Positions 49,026-58,525 are shown, counted from the first letter of the stretch. The stretch is DNA of 64,000 bases from Paenibacillus_AM sp052180255 (GCF_052180255.1 NZ_CP197466.1:992001-1056000); one strand, 5' to 3'. Program-made: numbers and translations. The notes: generated by a model from the letters alone, not told the origin.

Positions 49026-50033
49026 TTAGAACTTTAAATTGGAGCTGTGTCCTGGGGATAACTTCGCTTTTGGATCGATGTACACTTTAGCATTATTAAT
49101 AGCGGTAGGTGCTTCACCAAATCCAACTGCAATGAGTTTCAATTTACCCGGATAAGTCGTGATATCTCCAGCTGCAAAAATACCTGGAATGCTTGTTTCC
49201 ATACGTGAATCAACAACGATGGAGCCATTATCGATTTCAAGTCCCCACTCTGCAATCGGTCCAAGGGAAGATACAAAACCGAAGTTGACGATTACTGCAT
49301 CCACATCAATTGTTACTTCTTCACCTGTTTTACAGTCAGCAAGCGTTACTTGTTCAATTTGATCAGCACCGTGGAGTTTCGTGATTTCTTTAGGTGTGAC
49401 AACGTTCACTTTGGAATTCATCAAATTCTCAACACTATGTTCGTGTGCACGGAACTTGTCTCTGCGGTGAATGAGTGTAACTTGTTCAGCAATGGGTTCA
49501 AGCATAAGCGCCCAGTCAACAGCAGAGTCGCCGCCGCCGGAGATCAGTACTTTTTTACCTGCATAAGCATTTAGATCACTAATGAAATATTGCAAGTTTT
49601 TCTTTTCGTATTGTGGGGCTTCAGGAAGCTCAAGACGACGCGGTTCGAATGCGCCAACGCCTCCAGATATAATAATGGAGCGGCTATAGTGTACGCCTTT
49701 ATCTGTTGTAACTTCAAATAAACGCTCTTCTTTTTTTGCAACAGAAACGACTTTCTCTTCTAGACATATTTGTAGATCTGGAAACAGCTTCATTTGCTCT
49801 TTTAGGTTATCGACCAAATTTTGAGCGGTCACCTTAGGGAAACCGGCAACATCATAAATATATTTTTCAGGATACAACGCTGCAAGCTGTCCGCCTAGCT
49901 GTGGCATACTCTCGATGATTCTTACTGAAGCTTGTCTCATTCCACCGTAGAACGCCGCGAACATACCAGCGGGTCCACCACCAATAATAATAATATCTAC
50001 TAATTGATTGTCGTCGTTCTGAATGTCTGTCAA
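49026..50033 (-). CDS. Ferredoxin/flavodoxin-NADP+ reductase (YumC-like)
   Basis: 335 residues. TTG 50033 is preferred: CGGAGGTG lies six bases before it, within what would be the N-terminus of a longer reading. FAD motif IIGGGPAGMFAAFYGG, NADP motif ISGGGDSAVDWAL, and IFAAGDITTYPGKLKLI. The thioredoxin-reductase-like fold lacks the CxxC redox pair (GGPAGM...DVAGFP region), as in bacterial type 2 FNRs. It passes electrons between NADPH and ferredoxin or flavodoxin. Divergent from the YumB-like NDH-2, as in B. subtilis neighbourhoods. Confidence 0.88.
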   Translation of the reverse strand: MTDIQNDDNQLVDIIIIGGGPAGMFAAFYGGMRQASVRIIESMPQLGGQLAALYPEKYIYDVAGFPKVTAQNLVDNLKEQMKLFPDLQICLEEKVVSVAKKEERLFEVTTDKGVHYSRSIIISGGVGAFEPRRLELPEAPQYEKKNLQYFISDLNAYAGKKVLISGGGDSAVDWALMLEPIAEQVTLIHRRDKFRAHEHSVENLMNSKVNVVTPKEITKLHGADQIEQVTLADCKTGEEVTIDVDAVIVNFGFVSSLGPIAEWGLEIDNGSIVVDSRMETSIPGIFAAGDITTYPGKLKLIAVGFGEAPTAINNAKVYIDPKAKLSPGHSSNLKF

Positions 50034-50263
50034 TAGAAACACCTCCGAAGGGAATAGCACATCAATTATTCATTATAAATCTTAGTAGCAAGAAAATAAA
50101 ATAGATTTTATTTAATATCAGAAAAAAGCCTTGATATTTATAAAAGGAAATTATATGATACACTTTGGACTTTATCTAATCGATGGAATAATTTACCTTT
50201 CCTCTTGATCTTTAAAATTGCTATGATAAATTGCATAATAAGAGTAAATAATTTTAAGTAACA

Positions 50264-50281
50264 ATGTGTAAATTTTCACAT
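50264..50281 (+). promoter_or_regulatory. Rex-like operator before the YumB-like gene
   Basis: ATGTGTAAATTTTCACAT is a near-palindrome with TGTG...TTCACA ends, close to the Rex consensus TTGTGAANNNNTTCACAA. It lies about 37 bases before the ATG, downstream of AT-rich promoter-like sequence. In B. subtilis Rex represses an ndh gene, which fits. The rest of the 50034-50263 gap is AT-rich without a clear element. Confidence 0.5.
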
Positions 50282-50317
50282 AACAAAAAATACAACAAAT
50301 TGGAGAAGTGGGAGAAT

Positions 50318-51511
50318 ATGAGCAGAATACCTAAGATCGTTATTTTAGGAGCAGGGTATGGCGGTGTCGTAACCGCATTGCGTTTACAAAAATCATTAAA
50401 TTACAATGAAGCTGATGTAACATTGGTGAACAAACACGATTATCATTATATCACTACATCCCTGCATATCCCTGCTGCGGGCACTGGTAATCCAGATGAT
50501 TCGCGCGTTAATATTACGAAGTTGATTGATGAATTCAAAATTGATTTTGTCAAATCAACGGTTACAAACATTAACTTGGAAGACAAAAAGATTACATTAG
50601 AAGATGGCACACTTTCCTATGACTATTTAGTTATTGGTCTTGGTGGCGAGCCTGAAACTTTTGGTATTCCAGGTTTGAAAGAAAACGCGATGAACATTCG
50701 CAGTATCAACTCCGTTCGTCATATTCGTGAGCATATTGAGTATCAATTCGCGAAATACAAGCGTGAGCCTGAACGTCCTGAGCTTTTGACAATTGTCGTG
50801 GGTGGTGCTGGCTTTACAGGTATCGAGTTCTTAGGTGAGCTTGCTGACCGTGTTCCAGAATTGTGCAAAGAATTTGACGTAGATCCAGGTCTAGTTCAAA
50901 TTATCAACATTGAAGCTGCTCCAACTGCACTTCCTGGTTTTGATCCTGAACTTGTTGAATATGCAATGCGCGTTCTTGGTGATAAAGGTGTAACATTTAA
51001 AATTGCGACAGCCATTCAAGAATGTACAACTGAAGGTGTAACGATTGCTGGTGGCGAGTTCATTAAAGCTGGAACAGTCATTTGGACAGGCGGTATCCGT
51101 GGTAATCATCTACTTGATGAAGCTGGATTCGAAACCATGCGTGGACGTATTAAAGTTGATGAATTCCTACGTGCGCCAGGCCATGATAACATTTTCGTTC
51201 TTGGTGATTCATCACTCGTGATTAGCCCGGAAAATAGACCATATCCACCAACAGCACAAATTGCTTGCCAACAAGGTGTTGTATGTTCGCAAAACTTGAT
51301 CGCATCTATCCGTGGTTCTGAGTTAAAAACATTTACATTCGTGAACAAAGGTGTTGTGGCATCTTTAGGTAAAGGCGAAGCAGTAGGTGTTGTTGGAACT
51401 CGTAAAATTAAAGGTAACATCGCTGCATTGATGAAGAAAGTGATCGATAACAGATACTTGTTCATTATTGGTGGATTGCCGCTCGTTATTAAGAAAGGTA
51501 AAATTCTCTAA
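50318..51511 (+). CDS. Type II NADH dehydrogenase (YumB/Ndh-like)
   Basis: 397 residues from ATG 50318 behind GTGGGAGAAT. FAD motif LGAGYGGVVTALRL, NAD motif GGAGFTGIEFLGEL, VLGDSSLV, and the C-terminal amphipathic membrane-binding end NRYLFIIGGLPLVIKKGK. It oxidises NADH and reduces menaquinone without proton pumping. Of the three NDH-2 proteins here this is the standard respiratory form. Confidence 0.9.
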   Translation: MSRIPKIVILGAGYGGVVTALRLQKSLNYNEADVTLVNKHDYHYITTSLHIPAAGTGNPDDSRVNITKLIDEFKIDFVKSTVTNINLEDKKITLEDGTLSYDYLVIGLGGEPETFGIPGLKENAMNIRSINSVRHIREHIEYQFAKYKREPERPELLTIVVGGAGFTGIEFLGELADRVPELCKEFDVDPGLVQIINIEAAPTALPGFDPELVEYAMRVLGDKGVTFKIATAIQECTTEGVTIAGGEFIKAGTVIWTGGIRGNHLLDEAGFETMRGRIKVDEFLRAPGHDNIFVLGDSSLVISPENRPYPPTAQIACQQGVVCSQNLIASIRGSELKTFTFVNKGVVASLGKGEAVGVVGTRKIKGNIAALMKKVIDNRYLFIIGGLPLVIKKGKIL

Positions 51512-51513
51512 TT

Positions 51514-51789
51514 ATGCGTCACTGTAGTGTGCAGGTTAGAGGTCTACTCACTCGAGACGAGCTGGATCGATACAATGCTTTGTTTGATGTTGGTCATTTT
51601 CTCGAATCGCAAAATCGATATGATCTTGTCGCTATCGTTCAAAAGGAAATCGACATACTTATTCTCCCAGCCATTGAACGCTTGAAGGATAAGGGACGTC
51701 AGCGTGATCGCGATACCGAAGAGTATTTAGCACGTAAAGCAGAAATGGAAGCGCAGCTTCGTGCCATCGCAGATGAAGATGACGACTAA
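51514..51789 (+). CDS. Small helical protein of unknown function
   Basis: 91 residues, starting two bases after the NDH-2 stop, so translationally coupled. The second half is highly charged and helical (ERLKDKGRQRDRDTEEYLARKAEMEAQLRAI is a likely coiled coil), ending in an acidic DEDDD. No family recognised; coupling suggests a role with the NDH-2. Confidence 0.6.
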   Translation: MRHCSVQVRGLLTRDELDRYNALFDVGHFLESQNRYDLVAIVQKEIDILILPAIERLKDKGRQRDRDTEEYLARKAEMEAQLRAIADEDDD

Positions 51790-51809
51790 CTACACGTAAT
51801 TGAGATAAG

Positions 51810-51850
51810 AAAAGTCTTACCAGAGGTGTATGCCGAAGGTAAGACTTTTT
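51810..51850 (+). terminator. Bidirectional intrinsic terminator
   Basis: AAAAGTCTTACC pairs perfectly with GGTAAGACTTTT between convergent genes; the T/A runs lie on both sides. Confidence 0.88.
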
Positions 51851-51868
51851 ATGTTTTTGTTATAAAAA

Positions 51869-52615
51869 TTAAACGTCTAGCAACTGCTCAAGTTTGGATT
51901 CATCTAGGCGGTTACCGACGTAGAAATCTCCGAACTCACCAAAGCGAGCACTGACTTCATCGAAGCGCATTTCATAGACAAGCTTCTTGAACTGAAGGGC
52001 ATCGTCAGCGAACAATGTAACGCCCCATTCCCAATTATCGAATCCAACTGAGCCTGTAATAATTTGCTTCACTTTGCCTGCATAATTGCGACCAATCATA
52101 CCGTGTGAACGCATGAATTTAGAACGGTCTGCCATGTCAAGCATGTACCAGTTGTCTTCACCATCACGACGCTTGTTCATCGGGTAGAAACAGATATGAT
52201 TCGCTTGTGGCAAAGTCGGCTTCAAACGTGTCAAAATATCTGGATCTTGCATTGGATCAGTTCCTGGTTTAGCTAAGTAAGCACTAAGTTCTACGATTGA
52301 AACGTAAGAATACGTTGGTATCGTAAACTGTGCAAATAATGATTTATTAAAGCGTGTCTCCAGCGCATTAAGCTCTTCAAGAGTCTCGCGTAAGTGCATG
52401 AATACGAAGTCAGCCTTTTGTCCAACGATGCTGTAAAAGGCAGTGGAACCAAGCTTGTCATTCTCAACAGTACGGCAATCAGCTAGGAATGAAGTTAATT
52501 CATCCGCAGCAGCCTTACGTTCCTTTGGTGTTGCTGCATTCCAAGCAATCCAATCGATTAAACGAAAATCGTGCAGGGCGTACCATCCTTCTAACGTTTG
52601 GGCGGGTTCACTCAT
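51869..52615 (-). CDS. hemQ: Coproheme decarboxylase (chlorite dismutase family)
   Basis: 248 residues. The catalytic Tyr lies in PTYSYVSIVELSAYL and the proximal haem-ligand His in RSHGMIGRNYAG. HemQ (ChdC) converts coproheme to haem B in the Gram-positive coproporphyrin-dependent pathway. It supplies the haem that CtaB and CtaA modify and that SdhC binds. Strong AGGAGG-type site; transcribed alone. Confidence 0.93.
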   Translation of the reverse strand: MSEPAQTLEGWYALHDFRLIDWIAWNAATPKERKAAADELTSFLADCRTVENDKLGSTAFYSIVGQKADFVFMHLRETLEELNALETRFNKSLFAQFTIPTYSYVSIVELSAYLAKPGTDPMQDPDILTRLKPTLPQANHICFYPMNKRRDGEDNWYMLDMADRSKFMRSHGMIGRNYAGKVKQIITGSVGFDNWEWGVTLFADDALQFKKLVYEMRFDEVSARFGEFGDFYVGNRLDESKLEQLLDV

Positions 52616-52805
52616 ATGAAAAACCTCCTTGTTAATATATCTTTATTCCTATTTCAATTATTGACCTTTATCATTGTATCCAATTAATTGAAGGGTTACA
52701 ATGAACGTGCTGTGACAAAACAATGTTCAAATAGTGTACACTTTACCTTGCAGGTGACGTGTTTTACAATAAAGAGTAGGTCTTTTATACGGGAGGTTTT
52801 TTCAA

Positions 52806-53084
52806 ATGATTCAAACATTTATCGTGATCGTATTAATGTTTGTTTTGTTCTTCGGCCTAGGTTTTATCCTAAACATGTTGATCAAAACAACTTGGCTTCC
52901 AATGTATATGTTTATAGCTCTCATCATTGGTTTATTAATCTACCAGGGTTGGGGTGATTTTGCTGGACAAATCAGTAAGTATGGTGTTCCAGATTACCTA
53001 GCAACTTTTGGTGGTATCGCTGGTGCTTACTTAAGCGGACTAACGATTCGTTCGTTGCGCGTCAAAGGTTTCAAAATGTTCTAA
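52806..53084 (+). CDS. YuiB-family membrane protein
   Basis: 92 residues with three hydrophobic helices (residues 3-25, 33-48, 65-80) and a basic C-terminus. The sequence resembles B. subtilis YuiB, a small membrane protein encoded near yumB. ATG 52806 follows GGGAGG. A TTTACC/TACAAT promoter with 17-base spacing lies upstream (about 52741-52769). Function unknown. Confidence 0.75.
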   Translation: MIQTFIVIVLMFVLFFGLGFILNMLIKTTWLPMYMFIALIIGLLIYQGWGDFAGQISKYGVPDYLATFGGIAGAYLSGLTIRSLRVKGFKMF

Positions 53085-53124
53085 GTAAGGCGGGATGCAT
53101 GTCCAAAAACTCTGCTTCAAGCTC

Positions 53125-53147
53125 AGCTTCCAATAGGAAGCTTTTTT
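53125..53147 (+). terminator. Intrinsic terminator
   Basis: AGCTTCC pairs with GGAAGCT around AATA, followed by TTTTTC. Confidence 0.8.
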
Positions 53148-53233
53148 CTTTATCTTTCAAGATGATCATATGATAGAATAAAAAGAATAGATTGTTGAAC
53201 GGCGAATAACACAGATCAAAGAGGAGGTGTGAC

Positions 53234-54775
53234 ATGAGGATTTCAAATATGCTGCAATTTACTGAAAAGCACCGGTTCTGTGTGTACCGAGATTTTGCAA
53301 TGAGTCCCTTGCAGTTAAGGATGTTATCCAGTGCCTATCAGCCTATTATCGGTGGGCTGGCCACAGCTCTTTTTCATACCTTTTATGGACAAGTTCCAGC
53401 AGATAAAGCGGGCTACTCCGCGCTTGAGCAGCAGCGAAAGCTATTTCTTAATCTTGATTTAGAACAAGGTGAACGTGGACGTAAGAGCTTGATTGATTTA
53501 ACTTCAAAGCTTGAAGCAGTTGGATTGCTGCAAACGTTGCGTAGATACGATCATCCGGATGAAGATCCTTTTTTCGAATATATATTAACACCACCCCTGT
53601 CTCCCTATGAGTTCTTCCATAGTGATCACCTTATGTTAGCCCTGCATGATAAAGTGGGTAAGCATCTCGTACTTGCTCTACGGGATGAATTACTGATGCC
53701 GAAGCTAGATCGAATTGGAAATGCCCCTGGCGAAGATTTATCGGTGTCTTTCTACGATTTATTCCGTCCAAGTCCACATGGCGTTGATATTGAACTCGAA
53801 AAAGCATTACAGGAAGCAGCGGCGACAAAGTCAATGGGAGACGCGTTACGCAGCTTTTCGAGTGATGTTGGGAATATTGATTATGCGGATATTATCGCAT
53901 CGTTCCCTTTCTCCTCAGAGAATCGCGTATTTGTCGAGCAATTAAACCGACAGCCTGAGCAGATGGTATTAATTAATTTTGTCGCGTCCAAATATAATTT
54001 AGACATTGTCGATTTACGACGTTTATTGGATAAACAAGATATTTTCGATAAACAAGGCAATTTGCAAAAAGCGGTGCTGGAGGAAGAAGCCACCCTTCTT
54101 TATTTGCAAGGTGAGAAACGTAAGGATTCAGCTGTCATGCTGATGGGCAGAAAAGAAGACATGCAAGCTGCCTCTAATCATGCAGCCGAGCAAAGTGTTC
54201 CAATTGAGAAGCCGGTTTCACTCAGTCACTGTTTAGATGTTCCTGCCTTTCTCTTAGAGGAGTGCAATGATATTCAGCAGTATAACGTGTTCTTGCGCAA
54301 CCAGCCTTATACAAAAGTATTAGAGACGTTCATTCCACAAGGGATAATTCCACCACAAATTCGAGAAACTTTCCTTCGTATTCATAAAGTGTATGGTATG
54401 GCGGATGAAGTCGTGAATGTCCTGATTCATTTTACGCATATTGATAATCGCTCATGGGAGAAATTTCGACTTGAGGATGTTGCATCTGATATGATTGGAA
54501 AAGGAGTTACAACATTCGAAGCTGCTGTCAGCTACGTCAAAGCACGCATTCGCACCCGTGAACTTGCTGTAGCAAAGGCAATGGAAGCGAAAGAGCGGGC
54601 AAATGCCAAGTCGAAGACAGGCGGTAGAGTAGGTAGAGGCGCCGCCGCTGCTAAGGTGCAAAAGCCTCGAATCCCGATTGCAACGGGAAGCAAACAAACA
54701 CAGAAACCTACAGACGCAGAACTTGAAGCGATTCTAAGCAAGGCTCGGAAATTAGATGAAAAATACAAGGATTAA
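53234..54775 (+). CDS. dnaB: Replication initiation and membrane attachment protein DnaB
   Basis: 513 residues. N-terminal winged-helix region and DnaD-like middle/C-terminal domains (LEDVASDMIGKGVTTFEAAVSYVKARI is the family YxxxIxxxW-like segment). In low-GC Gram-positives DnaB, with DnaD and DnaI, loads the replicative helicase at the origin and PriA forks. A basic, Ala-rich linker precedes the C-terminus. The dnaI gene starts directly at its stop codon. Confidence 0.9.
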   Translation: MRISNMLQFTEKHRFCVYRDFAMSPLQLRMLSSAYQPIIGGLATALFHTFYGQVPADKAGYSALEQQRKLFLNLDLEQGERGRKSLIDLTSKLEAVGLLQTLRRYDHPDEDPFFEYILTPPLSPYEFFHSDHLMLALHDKVGKHLVLALRDELLMPKLDRIGNAPGEDLSVSFYDLFRPSPHGVDIELEKALQEAAATKSMGDALRSFSSDVGNIDYADIIASFPFSSENRVFVEQLNRQPEQMVLINFVASKYNLDIVDLRRLLDKQDIFDKQGNLQKAVLEEEATLLYLQGEKRKDSAVMLMGRKEDMQAASNHAAEQSVPIEKPVSLSHCLDVPAFLLEECNDIQQYNVFLRNQPYTKVLETFIPQGIIPPQIRETFLRIHKVYGMADEVVNVLIHFTHIDNRSWEKFRLEDVASDMIGKGVTTFEAAVSYVKARIRTRELAVAKAMEAKERANAKSKTGGRVGRGAAAAKVQKPRIPIATGSKQTQKPTDAELEAILSKARKLDEKYKD

Positions 54776-55753
54776 ATGACGAAAGAGGGGGTGAGTGGAT
54801 TGGAATCATTGTCGCAGATTTTGAAACAATTTGCCGAAGAACCGTTTATGAAAAGTGGCGAAGAGCGTGTCCAAAAAATTTTGCAAGATCCGCTAATCAT
54901 CAAATTTCGTCAAAAACATCCTGAACTTGATGATCATACATTAAGAGTGAATATGAACCGTTTATATCAGTGTGTAAAAGAATATAAGAACTGCTCGAAT
55001 TGTCCGGGACTTGATCGATGCCCGAATGATCTAACCGGCCATTATGCCGTTCTTACAGTCGAACATCAGGGAACTTACGCCTATATACATGAGACGAAAG
55101 CGGCTTGTAAGAAACAGCTTGCGCATGCGGCTGAGCTTACACTCCGATCTAGAATACGGACTTTTCATGTGGATGATAAAGCGATCTTGGAGAACCATTC
55201 ATTCTCACAGATTGTCGAAAAAGATTTTGAACGCGCGAAAGCTGTGGATCAAATTCAAGATTATATCATTCAAACGACCGAGGAAGGCTTGCAGAAGAAA
55301 GGTTTATATCTATACGGCTCCTTTGGTACAGGGAAAACGTTCTTAATGTGCTATATGCTGCACAAGCTTGCAAAAGAAGGCCATACAGGAGCGATCGTGT
55401 ACATGCCAGATTTTGCAGAAGATCTTAAAGGGATGTTCGGCGATGCGCAGGCACTTCGTGAAACAATCGAAGCGCTCAAAGATACAGATATTTTGATCTT
55501 TGATGATATCGGTGCGGAAAATTTGAATCCATGGCTTCGTGACCACGTGATAGGTGCGATTTTGAATTATCGAATGAATCGTAAACCGACTTTCTTCACT
55601 TCCAATTATGATTTAGACAGCTTGGAGAAGCATTTGTCGTTTACGAATAAAGATGGTGATGAAGAGCATAAAGGACAGCGGATTATGGATCGAATTCGAC
55701 CATTTGTCGAAGCGGTTGAAGTATTGGGAGCGAATAAGCGCGGACAATCTTAG
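54776..55753 (+). CDS. dnaI: Primosomal helicase loader DnaI
   Basis: 325 residues (a TTG start at 54800 behind AGGGGGTGAG is also plausible). N-terminal zinc-binding region with CVKEYKNCSNCPGLDRC; AAA+ ATPase with Walker A GSFGTGKTF, Walker B LIFDDIG and sensor TSNYD. It loads DnaC helicase with DnaB. The ATG overlaps the dnaB stop region (TAAATG), the usual dnaB-dnaI operon. Confidence 0.95.
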   Translation: MTKEGVSGLESLSQILKQFAEEPFMKSGEERVQKILQDPLIIKFRQKHPELDDHTLRVNMNRLYQCVKEYKNCSNCPGLDRCPNDLTGHYAVLTVEHQGTYAYIHETKAACKKQLAHAAELTLRSRIRTFHVDDKAILENHSFSQIVEKDFERAKAVDQIQDYIIQTTEEGLQKKGLYLYGSFGTGKTFLMCYMLHKLAKEGHTGAIVYMPDFAEDLKGMFGDAQALRETIEALKDTDILIFDDIGAENLNPWLRDHVIGAILNYRMNRKPTFFTSNYDLDSLEKHLSFTNKDGDEEHKGQRIMDRIRPFVEAVEVLGANKRGQS

Positions 55754-55764
55754 TGAATATTGCG

Positions 55765-55804
55765 AAAAAAGACCTCGCTGCAAGAAGCAGGAGGTCTCTT
55801 TTTA
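55765..55804 (+). terminator. Intrinsic terminator after dnaI
   Basis: AAAGACCTC pairs with GAGGTCT(C)TT around a CTGC/GCAG inner stem, followed by TTTTT. Confidence 0.88.
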
Positions 55805-55813
55805 TGTAGGAAA

Positions 55814-55960
55814 TTAATCGATCATTAATTTAATTACTACACCTACAACAAAGATAAGGAAGAGAAAACCGAAAAATCCACCGAAACCTTTCATGAGATC
55901 CATAAAATCGTTACGCGGCTCTTCGTTAACATGCTGTTCGGGGTTCCTGATTTGGCTCAT
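55814..55960 (-). CDS. YqzM-like small membrane protein
   Basis: 48 residues, ATG 55960 behind a perfect GGAGGATTT site. A polar, acidic N-terminus is followed by RNDFMDLMKGFGGFFGF and one membrane helix ending VVIKLM. The pattern (R-N-D... GFG..FGF.FLIF...VIK) follows B. subtilis YqzM. Function unknown. It is transcribed towards the dnaI terminator. Confidence 0.65.
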   Translation of the reverse strand: MSQIRNPEQHVNEEPRNDFMDLMKGFGGFFGFLFLIFVVGVVIKLMID

Positions 55961-56098
55961 CGTAAATCCTCCTGACACGTACATTTTGCTTTAAGTATAC
56001 TAATAGAAGCCAACTATTGTAAAGAAGAGGAAAGTGACAAAATTGCAAACGTCAATGAAGTAGCGCACATGACCATTTTTTTACGGGAGTTTGTTCGG

Positions 56099-56126
56099 TT
56101 GAAAACAAGTCTCTTTGTGGTATACT
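56099..56126 (+). promoter_or_regulatory. Sigma-A-type promoter of trxA
   Basis: TTGAAA (56099-56104) and TATACT (56121-56126) with 16-base spacing, about 70 bases before the trxA start. Confidence 0.55.
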
Positions 56127-56200
56127 TTACATATTGACGGCAAAAAAGTCGTTATTACAAAAAAAGAATTATTTTTTTTATAATCAAGGAGGAGACATCC

Positions 56201-56512
56201 ATGGCAATAGTAAATGTGACAGACCAAACGTTTAAAACAGAAGTTGAAAGTGAAGGCACTGTATTAGTTGACTTCTGGGCACCATGGTGCGGACCTTGTA
56301 AGATGATCGCTCCAATTTTGGATGAACTTTCACAAGAAGTAAGCAATAAAATTGCGAAAGTAAACGTGGATGATAATGCTGAATCCGCTGCTCGTTTTGG
56401 CGTAATGAGTATCCCAACTTTGATCGTATTCAAAGACGGTCAACCCGTTGATAAATTAGTTGGTTTGCAATCCAAAGACGCTCTTAAGAGTGTACTTGAG
56501 CGCCACGCATAA
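56201..56512 (+). CDS. trxA: Thioredoxin
   Basis: 103 residues, canonical WCGPC active site in LVDFWAPWCGPCKMIAP, and the cis-proline in MSIPTLIVF. General cytoplasmic disulfide reductase. AAGGAGGAG precedes the ATG. trxA-uvrC order matches B. subtilis. Confidence 0.97.
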   Translation: MAIVNVTDQTFKTEVESEGTVLVDFWAPWCGPCKMIAPILDELSQEVSNKIAKVNVDDNAESAARFGVMSIPTLIVFKDGQPVDKLVGLQSKDALKSVLERHA

Positions 56513-56539
56513 TATATCGTCTATAGAATGATCTATACC

Positions 56540-56575
56540 GCCCTTTTCCTAAGTCTTTAGGAGAAGGGCTTTTTA
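56540..56575 (+). terminator. Intrinsic terminator after trxA
   Basis: GCCCTT and TCCTAA pair with TTAGGA and AAGGGC, followed by TTTTT. Confidence 0.85.
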
Positions 56576-56668
56576 ATTGGAAGCTTTTTTCTATTATTTT
56601 AAGGAGTGAGAACTGACGTTTTTTCTGTTAAAATTAAATTAACATCGCTTGTAAGGGAGGGGACGCAC

Positions 56669-58513
56669 ATGCAAGAATCGAATAACGAGCCGCAGGATTT
56701 GCAGTATAAAGAAGCGATTCGACACAAGCTTTCACTGCTTCCTGATAAGCCAGGCTGTTATCTGATGAAGAACAGTGATGGCGCCATTATCTACGTGGGA
56801 AAAGCCAAAGTACTGAAAAATCGGGTGCGCTCCTATTTCACAGGTTCACATAGTGCGAAGACGCAACGACTTGTTGTTGATATCCGTGACTTTGAATACA
56901 TCGTAACTTCCAGCAATATGGAAGCCCTTATTTTAGAATGCAATTTAATTAAACAGCATCAGCCACGCTACAATGTGCTGCTTAAAGATGACAAAACATT
57001 TCCTTATATCAAAATTACAGGGCATGAGCATCCACGTCTTGAAGTGACAAGACGAGTGCTTAAAGACAAAGGCAAGTACTTTGGTCCCTATCCGAATGCA
57101 TTCGCTGCTCAGCAAACAAAGAAGCTGCTCGATCGATTATATCCACTTCGCAAATGCAGCACACTGCCTGATAAAGTATGCTTATATTATCACTTGGGTC
57201 AATGCCTGGCTCCTTGTGCTTATGAAGTCACTGCGGCGCAGAATGAGGCGCTGGTAAGTGAGATTACGCGTTTTCTTAATGGAGGATCGGATGCGGTGAA
57301 GCAGGATCTAACTGAGAAAATGCTTCAAGCTTCAGATGAGCTTCAGTTCGAGCGTGCGAAGGAGTATCGGGATCTAATCCAGAGCATCGATGCGGTCATG
57401 GAGAAGCAGAAAATCACGACATTGGATGCAACGGATCGGGATGTATTCGGTTATGTCGTAGATAAGGGCTGGATGAGCGTACAAATTCAATATATGCGTC
57501 AAGGAAAAATGATTGAGCGACATGTTTCGCTATTCCCGTTCTATGGGGATGCCTATGATGACTTTATTACGTATGTGACACAAGTTTATAGTGAGAACCC
57601 TGCACTGCCAAAAGAGATATTTTTACCGCAGCCATCTGATGAAGAAGAGGTGGACATCAAACAAGCCTTTGAAAGTTGGTTGAAAGTAAAAGTGATGTTC
57701 CCGCAGCGCGGTTTGAAGAAGCAGATGGTTGATATGGCAACGGATAATGCCAAAGTAGCCTTGGAAGAAAAATTCCGCATGTTGGAGCGGGATGAGAAAC
57801 GTACGGTGAAAGCGGCAGCGAATCTCGGAGAATCTCTAGGTCTAGCGTCTGTGAATCGGATTGAGGCGTTTGATAATTCGAATATTGCGGGTACCAATGC
57901 GGTTTCGGCGATGGTCGTCTTTACCAATGGTAAACCGGATCGCAAAGAATATCGCAAATACAAAATTCGGACAGTCGAAGGTCCTGATGATTATGAATCC
58001 ATGCGTGAAGTCATTCGCCGCAGGTACGAGCGGGTGCTAAAGGAAAACCTGACAATGCCTGACTTGATTATCGTTGATGGTGGTAAAGGGCATATGTCAG
58101 CAGCATCAGATGTACTTGAAAATGAGCTTGGACTCTACATTCCGGTCTGTGGGTTGAAAAAAGATGATAAGCACAAAACGTCAGAGCTGCTTATCGGTAA
58201 CCCTCCCGAAGTCGTTCCTTTGCCGCGCGATTCGCAGGAATTTTATTTGCTGCACCGGATTCAAGATGAAGTGCATCGATTTGCGATTACATTCCATCGC
58301 GAAGTGAGATCGAAATCGATGATTGCATCGCAATTAGATACCATTCCAGGTATTGGCGAGAAGCGAAGAAAAGCATTGCTTCAGCACTTTGGTTCCCTGA
58401 AAAAAATCAAGGAAGCATCGCCTGAAGATTTTAAAGCTGCAGGTATTGGTGAGAAGTTAGCGCAAGAAATTTTACAGTCATTAAATGCAAAAGAGGAAGC
58501 GCAGGAAAATTAA
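56669..58513 (+). CDS. uvrC: UvrABC system protein C
   Basis: 614 residues from ATG 56669 behind AAGGGAGGGG. N-terminal GIY-YIG nuclease (GCYLMKNSDGAIIYVGKAKVLKNRV), the UVR motif near residue 205 (LQASDELQFERAKEYRDL), RNase-H-like C-terminal nuclease (IEAFDNSNIAGTNAVSAMV, IVDGGKGH) and tandem helix-hairpin-helix motifs at the end (IPGIGEKRRKALL). It makes both incisions in nucleotide excision repair. Confidence 0.97.
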   Translation: MQESNNEPQDLQYKEAIRHKLSLLPDKPGCYLMKNSDGAIIYVGKAKVLKNRVRSYFTGSHSAKTQRLVVDIRDFEYIVTSSNMEALILECNLIKQHQPRYNVLLKDDKTFPYIKITGHEHPRLEVTRRVLKDKGKYFGPYPNAFAAQQTKKLLDRLYPLRKCSTLPDKVCLYYHLGQCLAPCAYEVTAAQNEALVSEITRFLNGGSDAVKQDLTEKMLQASDELQFERAKEYRDLIQSIDAVMEKQKITTLDATDRDVFGYVVDKGWMSVQIQYMRQGKMIERHVSLFPFYGDAYDDFITYVTQVYSENPALPKEIFLPQPSDEEEVDIKQAFESWLKVKVMFPQRGLKKQMVDMATDNAKVALEEKFRMLERDEKRTVKAAANLGESLGLASVNRIEAFDNSNIAGTNAVSAMVVFTNGKPDRKEYRKYKIRTVEGPDDYESMREVIRRRYERVLKENLTMPDLIIVDGGKGHMSAASDVLENELGLYIPVCGLKKDDKHKTSELLIGNPPEVVPLPRDSQEFYLLHRIQDEVHRFAITFHREVRSKSMIASQLDTIPGIGEKRRKALLQHFGSLKKIKEASPEDFKAAGIGEKLAQEILQSLNAKEEAQEN

Positions 58514-58525
58514 GCGCTTCCTTTT
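58494..58525 (+). terminator. Intrinsic terminator overlapping uvrC 3' end
   Basis: GGAAGCGC (in the last codons of uvrC) pairs with GCGCTTCC, followed by TTTTTTT. The 58526-58704 stretch after it shows no gene or clear element. Confidence 0.85.
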
